Assembly (NCBI GenBank): GCA_950295325.1
Contig: OX485805.1
Location: 53,096,758 to 53,160,757, forward strand
Source of the DNA: Polytrichum commune
Lineage: Eukaryota; Streptophyta; Polytrichopsida; Polytrichales; Polytrichaceae
Direction: 5' to 3'
Length of the DNA: 64,000 bases
The position numbers and the translations under genes were made by a program. Of this stretch, positions 1 to 9,890 are shown one piece after another (the first letter of the stretch is position 1; each line of letters starts with the position of its first letter). The notes below the pieces were generated by a model. That model was not told where the DNA came from. It ran no database searches and was given only the letters and a program-made list of their open reading frames with translations.

Positions 1-194
1 GGTTTATTTGTCAGCTGTTACCTAGCAGCCCACTCTCTTTCACCCTACAATTATGAATATCAAAATTTGAAGCAGACATCATAGCTCATTCTCTTCTCTT
101 TCTTCTTTTCTCTCCTACCTGGGAAGAATTTGTATGCTTGTAACAAAATCTCATCTTGTGGAAATTGCAGCAGTTGCTAAGAACATAAAGCATA

Positions 195-520
195 TGGTAG
201 ACGTGTGTAAGTCAAACTCAACAATAATCTGGACACCTATATTTGAGTAGTATATGGATAGGTGTGGATGTAAGGGCTGGCACCAAAAAGACATGTATCT
301 AAAAGAGATTGGACTGAGTGATCAAAGTATCCTACCCATTCTAGGCTCAACAGAATTGGGGAACCTATATGACCATTTCATGAGCAAAGGAATCTTTACT
401 TCGATAATGAATAAGAGTTTGACAATTATGAGGCAAATCGCTACAGGCATGCTTTGAACTTGCTAATCATTTTACACTAGGTTGTGTGTTTCATATCCTT
501 TAAGAAGTGTTTGATTTGAT
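195..520 (+). repeat. Dispersed repeat family A, copy 1
   Basis: This stretch shares a clear core with 4560-4830, 15150-15335, 61150-61510 and, inverted, 21060-21480 and 28740-28870. Shared landmarks are the text around GGCACCAAAAAGACATGT, ATTGGGGAACCTATATGACC and TGTGTTTCATATCCT. No copy keeps a long reading frame. The short frames here look like chance. Family A usually lies next to the larger repeat at 15-17, 26-29 and 56-59 kb, so it may be one end of that element. Confidence 0.7.
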
Positions 521-900
521 ATGATCTTGTCCGGTGGGGGGGATTAGAAACAATTTTTTTTTTAAAAACCTCACCCAATTTGAACATGCTAGCTAAAATA
601 TACAGGCTGCAAACTAAAAATGTCATATTTGCACTTGACACACATTGGACAGCTCATGGGGCCACCTCCCACAACAAGAACAGTGAGAACACCCTAAATC
701 AGTACATACCTTCCATCCACATAGATTGCCACCTAATGGATTGCAAACCCATGAGAATACTAGGTGGCGACCCATTTTGAGTTGCATGAGCAACTAAGGG
801 TGAAATAGGGAGACCAGTAGAGGTGCCTTAGATGGATACCATCCTCTATGCATGACATAATCTTTACTCTGCATTTTCTTGACTCTCACAAGATATTGTT
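521..900. other. Non-coding, nothing recognised
   Basis: AT-rich sequence with poly-A and poly-T runs near 545-575 and no convincing gene. A 66-codon frame at 580-780 has no recognisable features. Confidence 0.4.
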
Positions 901-1009
901 CTCCCTCTTTAGTATGACATGTTCGGGAAACACAAAAAGTCGTATTATCGAGGTGTCCTCTTCTCATTAATATGACAAATGGCGCAAAGTTGTCGTATTA
1001 TGGAGGGAG
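901..1009. mobile_element. Short Stowaway-like MITE
   Basis: The left end reads CTCCCTCTTTAGTATGACA. The right end is its imperfect inverse (GTCGTATTATGGAGGGAG), immediately followed by TA. CTCCCTC termini and TA target sites are typical of Stowaway (Tc1/mariner) MITEs. The TA is visible only on the right, so the left flank has diverged or the boundary is slightly off. No coding capacity. Confidence 0.5.
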
Positions 1010-1038
1010 TACGAAAACATAAGTAATATGAGGTTTAA

Positions 1039-1083
1039 ACACACACACACACACACACATACACACACATATATATACACACA
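1039..1083. repeat. (AC)n/(AT)n microsatellite
   Basis: Dinucleotide AC run with interspersed AT units. No other structure. Confidence 0.9.
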
Positions 1084-1490
1084 ACGAGTTTAAGCAATGT
1101 AAATGGTATGAAATAATAACTTATAACTCCAAACAAATACAAATATTTTCAAGAACTCTTGAAATAGGAGTCCAAAGATTTCTGGTGTTGCCTATCCAAG
1201 TTAGCAACTGTCATCTTATCTAATATCCCTACTAACTTTTGAAAACTAATAATTTCATAAACACCAAAATATAAATAATTCTCTAATAATAAACTAGACA
1301 ACAATGATGCATGACGTTTAGCAACATACTAGGTAGGAGGCCACTCTAACCCTAACCATGTCCGTTCTGCACTAGTAACCCTAATTATCATTAAGTTCCC
1401 AATGATAAGTGAAGTTCTCAAGTACTTCCCAAGTGAAAATGGATGTATTTTAAATATACATAACATAGATGAAAGGAATCTTAGCATTAA

Positions 1491-1565
1491 CTACCTCTTT
1501 AATATGACAAAACGGAGATACTAAATGTCGCATTATCAAGTGTCGTAGTCGTAATAAAGAGGGAG
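1491..1565. mobile_element. Second, smaller Stowaway-like MITE
   Basis: CTACCTCTTTAATATGAC at the left and GTCGTAATAAAGAGGGAG at the right form the same kind of inverted ends as the element at 901-1009. Only 75 bp long. The GTCGTAATA motif is repeated again downstream to about 1650. Confidence 0.35.
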
Positions 1566-1749
1566 TTTTGAACTAAAAAGTTTGTCGTGCAAAAATGTGT
1601 CGTAATATCGAGGGTGTCATATAAACGAGTGTTGTATTAATGAGGTTAGACTGTAGAGTGAAGTTCATAGCACCTAGAGCAATCACATAAAAACACGCGT
1701 AACAATCATAATCAAGCCATGATTATGCAAATAAGGTGTCATTCATGTT

Positions 1750-2118
1750 TCAAAATTCACTACTAGCAACGATATTACAAAACTCCGTGCAGTTATATGT
1801 CTCGAAACAATATTCATCTACAAGTTTAGTGTAGCCTTGTGGAGCTTCATACAACCTTAGCCAATTAATTGGCCAAAGGACAAAATAATTAGGTGCCATG
1901 CCAATTGCAGTTATCGGAGGGTCAATTTTATGAAGGGAAAAAAGGTAGTAGTTGTTTTGATACAACTCGGTGATTGTAAGAGAAACGTAGGCTTGGTTTA
2001 TCACCCTTGAGTGCAACATCTCACTTGCTACATTTTGAACAACACCCTTTCCAATGATGTGCGCCTTGGAGTCTTCCTCTTCATAACCACATATTTGCAC
2101 CACATTCCCCACTTTCTA
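1750..2118 (-). pseudogene. Possible exon of a transposon-related gene
   Basis: An uninterrupted frame of about 120 codons follows a plausible splice acceptor (TGTGTAG at about 2119) and ends at 1750. It starts KVGNVVQICG and has spaced V, LHSR, VSL and late WPINWL motifs. That pattern loosely resembles the short C-terminal module near plant En/Spm (CACTA) transposase genes, with values such as VxWPxxWL. No ATG opens the frame and no neighbouring exon was found. Unrelated chance coding cannot be excluded. Confidence 0.3.
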
Positions 2119-3359
2119 CACATTGTAAGAGCCGTATGTCAGTCCATATAAGTCACAAGAAAATTTAATCTTGTTTCTTGTGTTTTGCAATTATATCATA
2201 CTCTTAAGTAGATCATGAAACTCACCAAATCTTGTTTGAAGCCTTAGTAACACAAGGAGGTTTCTTAGGCCGACGTTTGTCAACTTTTTGTTCTCACCTA
2301 CTTTATCATTTTTTTTATTTTTTTTATTTTTACCCTTCTTGAAGGGCTATACTTTTCCTTCTCTAAATTATCTTTTTCTCTCTTTGATTTGCTTACCTAT
2401 GTGACATCAAATGGTTACATTGGTTAGTATGCTCCAAAAATCATCACAACTAGCACCAATGATAGTCATTCACCATGTCCAGTCAACCACTTTAGCATGA
2501 AAAATGATAAAACATTGTTCACAATCCTACTATACTAGATAAAATGACCTTGGCCAACTTCAAAAATTGTACCTCCACCTTCATTGGCCTCAAATCATAC
2601 GCAATATAACTTGAATTACTTAGCTCTATTGCATGTCGGTCTCACCTCTTAGCATAAATATTACTCATCTTTATCCTCCTTTGTCTTTACAAAATTGCAT
2701 ATATTAACTCTAAAAATTTCAATTTCCAAAAGATTAACCTCCATATGATCAAGCATATGGAAATATAAAATGAAAAATGTCAAATATATAAGATTAAGAA
2801 ACAAAGTCTCATAACATCACATATATTAAATTTACCTACCACATAAATCAACTCTAAAAATGTTCATAATATGTCAAACACATGAGATTGTTATTTGATT
2901 ATCACGTACATAAGAACAAATCAAATCGAGTTTTGTACTTGATCACAATCCTCATGCCCTAACGAGGTTTTTTGGGACCCATAAGGTTTTTGTGCCTCTA
3001 CCACAATTGGTATTTCAGCTACGGCACCAAATTCTTAAGTTCTGTTTATAGAGTATTTTGACCTTGAGCATCCAAGGAGACAAACTTTTAGGAGAATTTT
3101 ATTTTTTATTATTAGCAATTGAAGGACGTTGGCCACGTATTGGCGAGGTAGCCACTATTCCATTAGGATATCAAGCTTAACCGTCGCTGCATCTAGTGTG
3201 CTTTAAAGTGCATTGAATTTTAAATCTAGTTGTCTTACATGTGACCTTGTGACCTTGTGTCCTCAAGCCTTATACTATTGATGAGATATAGATGAGAAGA
3301 TACCCCACAACCACATTGAGCATCATGTACCCTTTTTATTGATTTTTGATTTAAAAAAA
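2119..3359. other. AT-rich intergenic DNA, no gene seen
   Basis: Low-complexity, T- and A-rich sequence with no frame above 60 codons that looks coding and no clear repeat ends. Confidence 0.4.
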
Positions 3360-3875
3360 ATTAATATGAAAGATGTTGGTTGGCCAACTTTTGATTGATA
3401 CCAAATGATTGGCAAATGTTTATTCTAATTGAGGTTATTGGAAAAATATGACCATGTATCTAGCTTTTGGATTGGGCCTATGAGTATCTGAGATATAAAA
3501 TATTGAATCTCAATCAATAAATATTTTGGGCTACATGTTTTCTAGGGTTTGAGGTTTGAGGGCCAGGGCTGTGGTATAGGTTTTAGGATGTATGTGGTTG
3601 ATGATCAATACTAAGTGCCTGATTTGGCGACTTTGGGATTTACATAGATAAATATCATTTGAGATTTGGTTTATTGTTTTAGATGTATCAAGGAAGATGA
3701 TATGAGTATACAAGGCTATAGGTTTCATAGGTTTAGGGTTTGATGTCTAATGTATAAGGTTTAGTGTATGGGATATAAGTAAGTGATTTTATGAATAAAT
3801 TATTTAGGGGTTGACACGTGGTAGCATCTTTTAGTGATACAAAATGATTGGCCAATGTTTAATATAAATTGAGGT

Positions 3876-3906
<31 letters not shown>

Positions 3907-4420
3907 GCTTATTGATTTGGACTTATGAGTAGGCGACAATAAAATATTGTTCATATTCAGAAATACATGTGTGGGCTTTTGAATCTATGCTTTACGGTTT
4001 GAACGCTAGGGTTAGAGTATAGGTTATGGGGGTTTGTACTAGATTCCTTTTGTGGTACCAACTCATTAGTCATTTTTATATTCATACTCTAAATTGAAGT
4101 TATTAAATAAGTAACAAACCTTATTTAGCTTATTATTTTGGCCCTATAAAGTAGGAAATATTGAAATATCAGACCTTCATGAATACATTAGGCTATAGGT
4201 TCTACAGTTGAAGGCTTGAAAGCTAGGTATAGGGTGGGGGGTTATAAGGTATAGGAATGTGAGATCGATAATCAATACTAGGTGCTTTAATTCGTGAGTT
4301 TAAGGTTTACAAAAACCTTGGAATTAATATTTGAGAATCTAATTTGAGTTCAAATAGGTACCAATACATATTTAAATATAATATTGGCACCTATGAACAT
4401 GGTTTAGCTTGTAGGGTAAG
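3360..4420. repeat. Three decayed tandem copies of a 250-450 bp unit
   Basis: Segments starting near 3370, 3810 and 4050 share the same order of landmarks: AAATGATTGGC(C)AATGTTTA, AATTGAGGTTATT, AGCTTATTGATTTGG, a TGAGTA..GA..ATAAAATATTG segment and a gene-free GGTTTGA..GCTAGGG tail. Copies are strongly diverged. An (AT)n run lies at 3884-3906. Non-coding. Confidence 0.55.
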
Positions 4421-4559
4421 AGGATAGGCATAGGATTTGGAGTTTGGGGCCACTTGTGAGCATTTAATTGTCTATTCAATTTAATTTTAAATGAGCAACA
4501 CATTTCCATTGCCAAAGAATGAAATTAAGGAAAATGTGCCTAATTCACTTGTTATCTTG

Positions 4560-4830
4560 ATTGCACACCTATGTTCAATGATGGGTGAAGTCTAACTCCA
4601 AGAATGGATACCAAAAAGATATGTGATTCAAATAAATTGGACTATGTGCTCAATTTTTGATAACTAGCCTAGGTTCAATAATCAACATAATTGGGGAACC
4701 TATATGACCATTTAATGAGCACGGATATCTTGACTTGGATAATGAATGAGATGTTCATGTGAGCTCCGAAAATTATGAGGAAAGTGGCTACGGTATTGAT
4801 TTGGATTTGGTAACCATTATCAGGATGGCA
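4560..4830 (+). repeat. Dispersed repeat family A, copy 2
   Basis: Same order of motifs as 195-520, including AATTGGGGAACCTATATGAC and CCATTTAATGAGCA. No coding capacity. Confidence 0.65.
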
Positions 4831-5494
4831 TTGACATCATGTGCTACAAATGTTTGACAGACACAAATCGATCTAAGTTAGAAAAACACCGAGGATGACA
4901 GACACAATATGTGACATACACAGATGCTTTTGGAAATGCATTTGTGGATTCATGTGTAACAAATGGGATCTTTTTGAAGATCCGCTCATAGGAGTACTCG
5001 TGGGTGTTGAATGCAACAATGAGTTGTCGATTATGTAATTGGGGCATAACTGTGCGCTGACCTTGCGATAAGATAAGATGAGCGGGTGAACAAACTGGCA
5101 GGTGAAGCCCATGTTGCTTATGAACTCTCTTCTCCCTTGTGAGGTGTAGTGTTAAATACTGAGACTACATCATTCCTCAGATCGTAGATTTGATCATAGT
5201 GAAATGTTGTGCGTTCCTCTGCATTTGCTAGAGTTCATACCGAGCCTTCTATTGACAGTGGGTGTAGAATGCAATGGCATACATAATACCTTGTCACCAA
5301 AAAAATGACCAGATTTTGTTTTCAGCTTCTCAACTGGATGCCGCTCGATCCTCAGAAGAGGCACACCATTTAATGCAGGAGTTCAATTGTAAGCCTCCTT
5401 TCAGAAGAGGAGGTTTAGTCAAGAGCAGTGGGTTGAAATTGCTATTTGCTACTTGTAGAGAGTTCTGATTTTGTGTTTGCAGGAGCTTCTCATA
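4831..5494. other. Probable 3' flank of the NOPCHAP1-like gene
   Basis: No recognisable coding exon. Short minus-strand frames at 4844-5112 have no domain features. A further 3' exon of the adjacent minus-strand gene could lie here, because that gene's last codons overlap a possible donor (AGTAG/GTAATA at about 5498). Confidence 0.3.
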
Positions 5495-6483
5495 TTACCT
5501 ACTTTTTGTTGCTGTTTTGTGAGTGTTATCATCAGAATCATGTTCACTATCATCTTTGGAGGAATCTTTGTGTACATCCATCTCATGCATTTGGGCGGCA
5601 GTTGCTCGCTCAGCTGCTGCAAGAGCTTCAGGGGTGTTGAGATCAGCAATTCCCAAAGGTAAGTCCTGCACAAATATTTTAGTGTTAGAATATGTGGGCC
5701 TTGTGTGGTTACTCTTGTCAATCAGAAACCTACATTTGAGTGGTACACGGCAAAGGTTGTAGTTAAGAACGGTAATGAAAGAGACATGTGTTACAACGAG
5801 ATTGAACAATGTGCACAAATATATTAACCAGTTAAGGCTGCCCAGAGGGCGGACACCGAAAAGACACATGTTAGCATGATGAGATTGGAGTATGTGCATG
5901 AATTATAATATCCGGTCTAGCTTCACCGATGAAGACAATTGAGAGGGCCTATATAATTGTTAAGAGAATGAAAATCTTCGCTATGGACTTTTAAGATTCC
6001 GTTTCTTGAACTTGAAATGACAATCCTTGTCATTCACAATTGCTAACGAGATGAGACAATTTCCAAGCCAAGACAAGAGTCAGAAATGTCTCTGGAGTTG
6101 GAAGTGCTCAAAAGAGGACCGCTTAGCTTAATTAGCACTCGAACTGAAGGATAGGTCCTTTATAACCACTGCAGAAGGTTTTAATGTAGAATTGGCAAGG
6201 GATCTCATTCGTAGACAAACATTAGGGTAACTGGAATTTTTATGACGCACAAGATGGCAGCAATGAGTATTGGAGGAAGAAAGCAGAGTTTTGTCGCAAA
6301 TACCATCTCTATGTGTGGTGCTGCGCCATTGGCACTGACTGCTTCTATGTCGAACTCCTGTTGTCCCTTCTCCTCAATGCCAGCCATCAGCTTTCTATTC
6401 GCTTCATCCACGATGGGAAGAAATGCTCTCACCCGATCCAGCACTGCTGCCACAAAGTCATCAGAAGAACACAGAGAATCGTA
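5495..6483 (-). CDS. NOPCHAP1 (DUF4598)-like snoRNP assembly factor, partial gene
   Basis: Two minus-strand exons fit a NOP58-chaperone (NOPCHAP1/DUF4598) protein. Exon 6483-6304 (60 codons) follows an acceptor CATCACAG and contains VLDRVRAFLPIVDEANRKL, then EFDIEAVSANGAAPHIEM. It ends at donor ATG/GTATTT. Exon 5665-5495 follows TTTGTGCAG and reads DLPLGIADLNTPEALAAAER, then an acidic Ser/Asp tail to a TAA. Both junctions are phase 0, and the intron is 638 nt. In the family, a leucine-rich helix, an F-I-E segment and a hydrophobic IEM/IQMDLAL strand precede an acidic tail, as seen here. Known members link NOP58 to the R2TP/RUVBL complex during box C/D snoRNP assembly in the nucleus. The 5' exon and start codon were not located. 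A further 3' exon is possible. This is the best host-gene candidate in the window. Confidence 0.62.
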
Positions 6484-6556
6484 CTGTGATGCAGCCAGAG
6501 TTCAAATTGAAGCGAATTCCTGTCCACCATGATAATGAATTTGTTTGCTTCCAGAT

Positions 6557-6768
6557 GGACGTAAATCATGCTAGTGTCGCAAAGTGGCGAAGTGCAAGAT
6601 TTGGGTGTGCATTGTTTTCTTTGTGAATATTGAATTTGAGGCACGAGCAATGCTCCTACAATGTGGCCAAAATTGGAACTCAAAAAATACCTGTCCAAAG
6701 TGAAGATAAACTTGTTCTAGACGTAAATTATGCCAGTGTTGCAGAGTGACGAAGCACAAGACATAAGG
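6557..6768 (+). repeat. Pair of 47-bp direct repeats
   Basis: GACGTAAATCATGCTAGTG..GCGAAGTGCAAGA at about 6557-6604 recurs as GACGTAAATTATGCCAGTG..ACGAAGCACAAGA at about 6720-6768. It lies just upstream of the recognised exons of the NOPCHAP1-like gene, possibly in its 5' region. Confidence 0.6.
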
Positions 6769-7059
6769 ACTTAGGGTTTAGGGTTTACGACACCACTATC
6801 ATATGCTTCATGCATCGAACAACTGCTCCTTGTGAATTCAAATCAAAATCAAAATCAGGAACAACCGAAGGTAATCGAGAGAAGCTCACGGGGTCGCTCT
6901 CTCACTCCAGTTGCTCCTTGCTTGTCGGCTCCTGTCTCTTCTCCTTCGTCTCCGTCATATTCCCTCCACACATACACACATACGCACACACAGACGCGCG
7001 CTCATGTCGTTGGATGAGTACCCTGAAGTGGATTCAGACTCCTTTTGAGGAATAAATGG
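6769..7059. other. Possible promoter or 5' region, no gene assigned
   Basis: TTTAGGGTTTAGGG motif at 6775-6790, then a CT-rich, locally GC-richer tract and a CACACA run near 6965. It lies between the minus-strand NOPCHAP1-like gene and a short plus-strand frame at 7209, so a shared promoter is conceivable. No TATA box or start site was identified. Confidence 0.25.
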
Positions 7060-7079
7060 GTTAATACTCATATATTGAG

Positions 7080-7165
7080 CATGGTTCCTGAGGAGAGGCG
7101 ACAGCAAGGCGCTCCACTTGATAACCCATGAAATCTCGGGTTCAAATCCTTGCGCGCACGCTTGC
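7080..7165 (+). other. tRNA-like B box, possible SINE head or tRNA relic
   Basis: GGTTCAAATCC at about 7138-7150 matches the RNA polymerase III B box. It is preceded by GGCGACAGCAAGGCG, a weak A-box-like segment about 45 bp upstream. The intervening sequence does not fold into a normal anticodon arm, so a functional tRNA is unlikely. The B box may be fortuitous. Confidence 0.22.
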
Positions 7166-7208
7166 CTCGCCCCACCGCACCTGGAACCATACCCAAAACC
7201 ACACCAAA

Positions 7209-7364
7209 ATGAGCTCCAAAGAAGAGCGCTTACCATGCCTCCGGTTGGTGGCGGAGGTAGCAGCGGATCTAGCTACCACCATGGCAAGCTTGCTCGCCAA
7301 GGCCAAAGCCGCGAAGCAAGCCCAAATCCAAAGAGCCGCCGAAGATCGGAAACGACGCCTTTGA
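7209..7364 (+). CDS. Short helical hypothetical protein (51 aa)
   Basis: ATG at 7209 to TGA at 7362-7364 gives a 51-residue Ala/Lys/Arg-rich peptide. Residues 15-40 (AEVAADLATTMASLLAKAKA) look like one amphipathic helix, followed by a basic end. The surrounding 7080-7400 segment is GC-richer than its neighbours. It could be a first exon, a tiny gene or a chance frame. No family recognised. A second plus-strand frame overlaps it. Confidence 0.25.
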   Translation: MSSKEERLPCLRLVAEVAADLATTMASLLAKAKAAKQAQIQRAAEDRKRRL

Positions 7365-7393
7365 TGCGCACAGAAGACGCGCTCAAGGCCTAA

Positions 7394-7583
7394 GAGCCAA
7401 AGAAGCTCAACAATGTGTCATTGAAGCTCAACAATATGAGCCAATGGAGATCGGGTGATGCCCAAAGCAAAACACCCCCCAAAACAAAGAGCCAAAGAAG
7501 CTCGAAAACATGCCATTGAAGCTCAACAAATATGAGCCAATGGAGCTCGGGTGAAGTCCAAAGCAAAAACACCCCCCGAAACG
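7394..7583 (+). repeat. Tandem repeat, two units of about 95 bp
   Basis: GAGCCAAAGAAGCTC recurs at 7394 and 7489. Each unit continues through GAGCCAATGGAG and ends in an A-plus-C6 tract. Non-coding. Confidence 0.75.
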
Positions 7584-7899
7584 CAAAATTTTATTTGTTT
7601 TTTTGGGAAGCTTTGGGAAATGTCAATAAAGCATGAAATTAACTCGGAAGTCAACCACATAACAAAATCCTCGTAGCATCGATGTTATAACTTTTGTGAC
7701 TTACCATTTGAAGGGTTTTTTGTCATTCTAAAATGAAAACTTAAATTAGTGTGTTGATTTTAGTGTGTATATTTAATGGAAGTTTAGGTAATGCCTTCTA
7801 CTTTCGCAAGTATTCATACACATTCAAGCGTGATTAAATGTAATCAAGTCTTATTAACCGTCAATGAGCGCAAGTCCTTTTTTGTGTGTGGATTTAAAG

Positions 7900-9770
7900 C
7901 TAGAGATGTACGAGAGGCGGGTGCCTAGGGGTTGCTTGGTTGTGTTGTATCTTGGGTGTGGGGTAGAATTTGGGGTGGTATAGGGGGGGGGGTGGATGTG
8001 TTTGGTGGAAAGACAGTTGTGGCTTGCAAAAGTGCATTTTTCCATTTTCTAAATTTGGTATGGTATTTATTTTTGAATTCTTTAATAATGAGTATGCGTG
8101 TGTTCGTGCGATCTTGGATTTGGGGTAGGATGGCAATGTTGAAGGAGAAGAATTTTTCTAAGGAATTTCTCTATATTGGATCTTTTTGTTTGGGTGAGAG
8201 TGGGGTAAAATGGGCTTTTGTACCATTCTTCCCATAGCGGGGAATTGTTGAGAGGAAAGGTGGTGTCTATGAAGTCTAGATGGATGTTGAGGTGTTTTCT
8301 TTAGTATAAATAAGGATCTAGTGGTTGGTGATCTAGAGCACACTTGATATAATAATGTAATAGGTGTTCAGCTCCACCGTATTTGTTGGCTCTAAATTTC
8401 ACTATTCCTTGGTATATTTGGCTTAATGGGCTTGGGTCATTGAGTGTCTATGTGAGTTGTTTGCTAAGTGTAATGGCATATCTTGGGAGCAGGGAGAATG
8501 CTTCAATGCCGAACGTTTCGCAGAGTAGCTGGGCAAGGATGTTAAGGGAGTCTTTGGGGATGTTACACATGGATTTTGTGAGTTTGATGAGGAGTATTTT
8601 AGTTTCTTGATGTTTGGGACAAAAAATGGGCAACATAAAAGGCATATTCGATGCCTAGACGAATGACTATGTTTAAGATCTTTATCTTTTGTTGTAGTGA
8701 TGCGGAGAATAATGTAAGACCATGCTTTGTTTTTTGATTTTTGCCATAGTGATTTCATTTTGTATGGCCCATTTTAAGGATGGGACTAGTCGTATTCCTA
8801 GGTATGTGTATGCTTCGTTTTGTGAGAGAATGGGGAGTTGTTGTTGTTTATAGTTAATGTTTTGGGCTTGTAGTTTTGATTTGTTGGGGCATCATGTGAC
8901 TACGCATTTGTTTATGCCTAGTTTCATGTTTACCCAACCGGAGTATCGTCTTAGTTAGTTGAGTTGGGGTTGTATGTGTATATAGTCAACAAGGATGGCT
9001 AGGTCGTCGGCGTAGGTTATGGTTGTGATACTATTTGAATGGATGTTGTTGTTGTAAAGTGTGCACATTAGAAGGAGGTGATTGATTCTACGTAGATTTA
9101 GCCAACTAGTTCGATGGCGTCTGGTGGGTATCCAAGATCTTCCATTATGGCCAATAATCTAGGTTGGTCTATGAAGCCAAATGTGTTTTAAATATCTATG
9201 TGAGTTAGGTAGGTATCTTTGATTGTGAATTTGGCGTCGTCGAAGGCGGCGATGATTGCTTGAATTTATCTAGCCATATTTCTCATGGATCTTAAGCTTT
9301 CTTGGCTGTGGCAGAGGATTTTATATTGTTCAACAAATGTGGTGAGGATGGAGGTGAGTATAATTGTAAAGAGTTTGTAGATGGTGCATGCGAGGACTAT
9401 GGGTTTGTAATTTGTGACAATTGTGGATGGAGGAGTATGATGATCCTATGTTTCCATTCACAAGGTATTGCTTTCTGGTGGCAACATTGTAGGGAGAATA
9501 GGTACATCATGTTGTGGAGTTTGCATGGTAGGGCTCTTAGGATATGATTGGGGATACAATCTCGTATGGGGGATTTGCCTATGGATCATAGATTTTGGAT
9601 GTACGTGTGGTATATAATTCTAGTGAATGAAGCGGCTAATGGAAGGAGCATGAAGGAGGTTTTTGTGTGTTTCATATCCTACAAAATGTGGCCTAGGTGC
9701 ATCAAGAAAAGTACCCAAAAGCATATTTTTAACTTACACAAAGAAGGCTAAGAATTAAACTTGAGCGTTG
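7900..9770 (-). mobile_element. Decayed non-LTR retrotransposon (LINE), reverse transcriptase fragment
   Basis: Read on the minus strand from about 9770 towards 7900, the sequence gives LINE reverse-transcriptase blocks in order. These are ILRALPCKLHNMMYLFS, NYKPIVLACTIYKLFT, IIAAFDDAKFTIKDTYL, NTFGFIDQPRLLAIMEDLG and PPDAIELVG. The catalytic ITYADDLAIL follows (YADD at 9004-9015), then NMKLGINKC and TYLGIRL. Several stops and frameshifts break it. The stretch between PPDAIELVG and YADD is much shorter than in intact elements, so an internal deletion is likely. The part below 8600 is a poorly conserved C-terminal region. No endonuclease domain, 5' end or poly-A tail was identified. It is a dead element. 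Confidence 0.82.
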
Positions 9771-9828
9771 AGGTTTGATTCCGCATTTCAAGCCACTCCT
9801 TAAAGATGGTGGTTGTCAATAGGGGAGT

Positions 9829-9890
9829 GCTATCTTGTGAGTGGTGAGCAATGAGCGGTGATTAATGAGTGGTAACTTGTGAGCAGTGAA
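9829..9890 (+). mobile_element. Solo end of the GCTATCTTGTGAG MITE family
   Basis: GCTATCTTGTGAGTGGTGAG plus further GAGCGGTGA-type repeats matches the terminal inverted repeat of the complete element at 48593-48934. No matching right end was found downstream, so this copy is truncated or rearranged. Confidence 0.6.

Noticed and set aside
254..457. Short frames in family A repeats as small genes
   Set aside because: Frames are not conserved between copies.
7080..7165. Functional tRNA gene
   Set aside because: Only a B box is convincing. Anticodon and acceptor stems do not pair.
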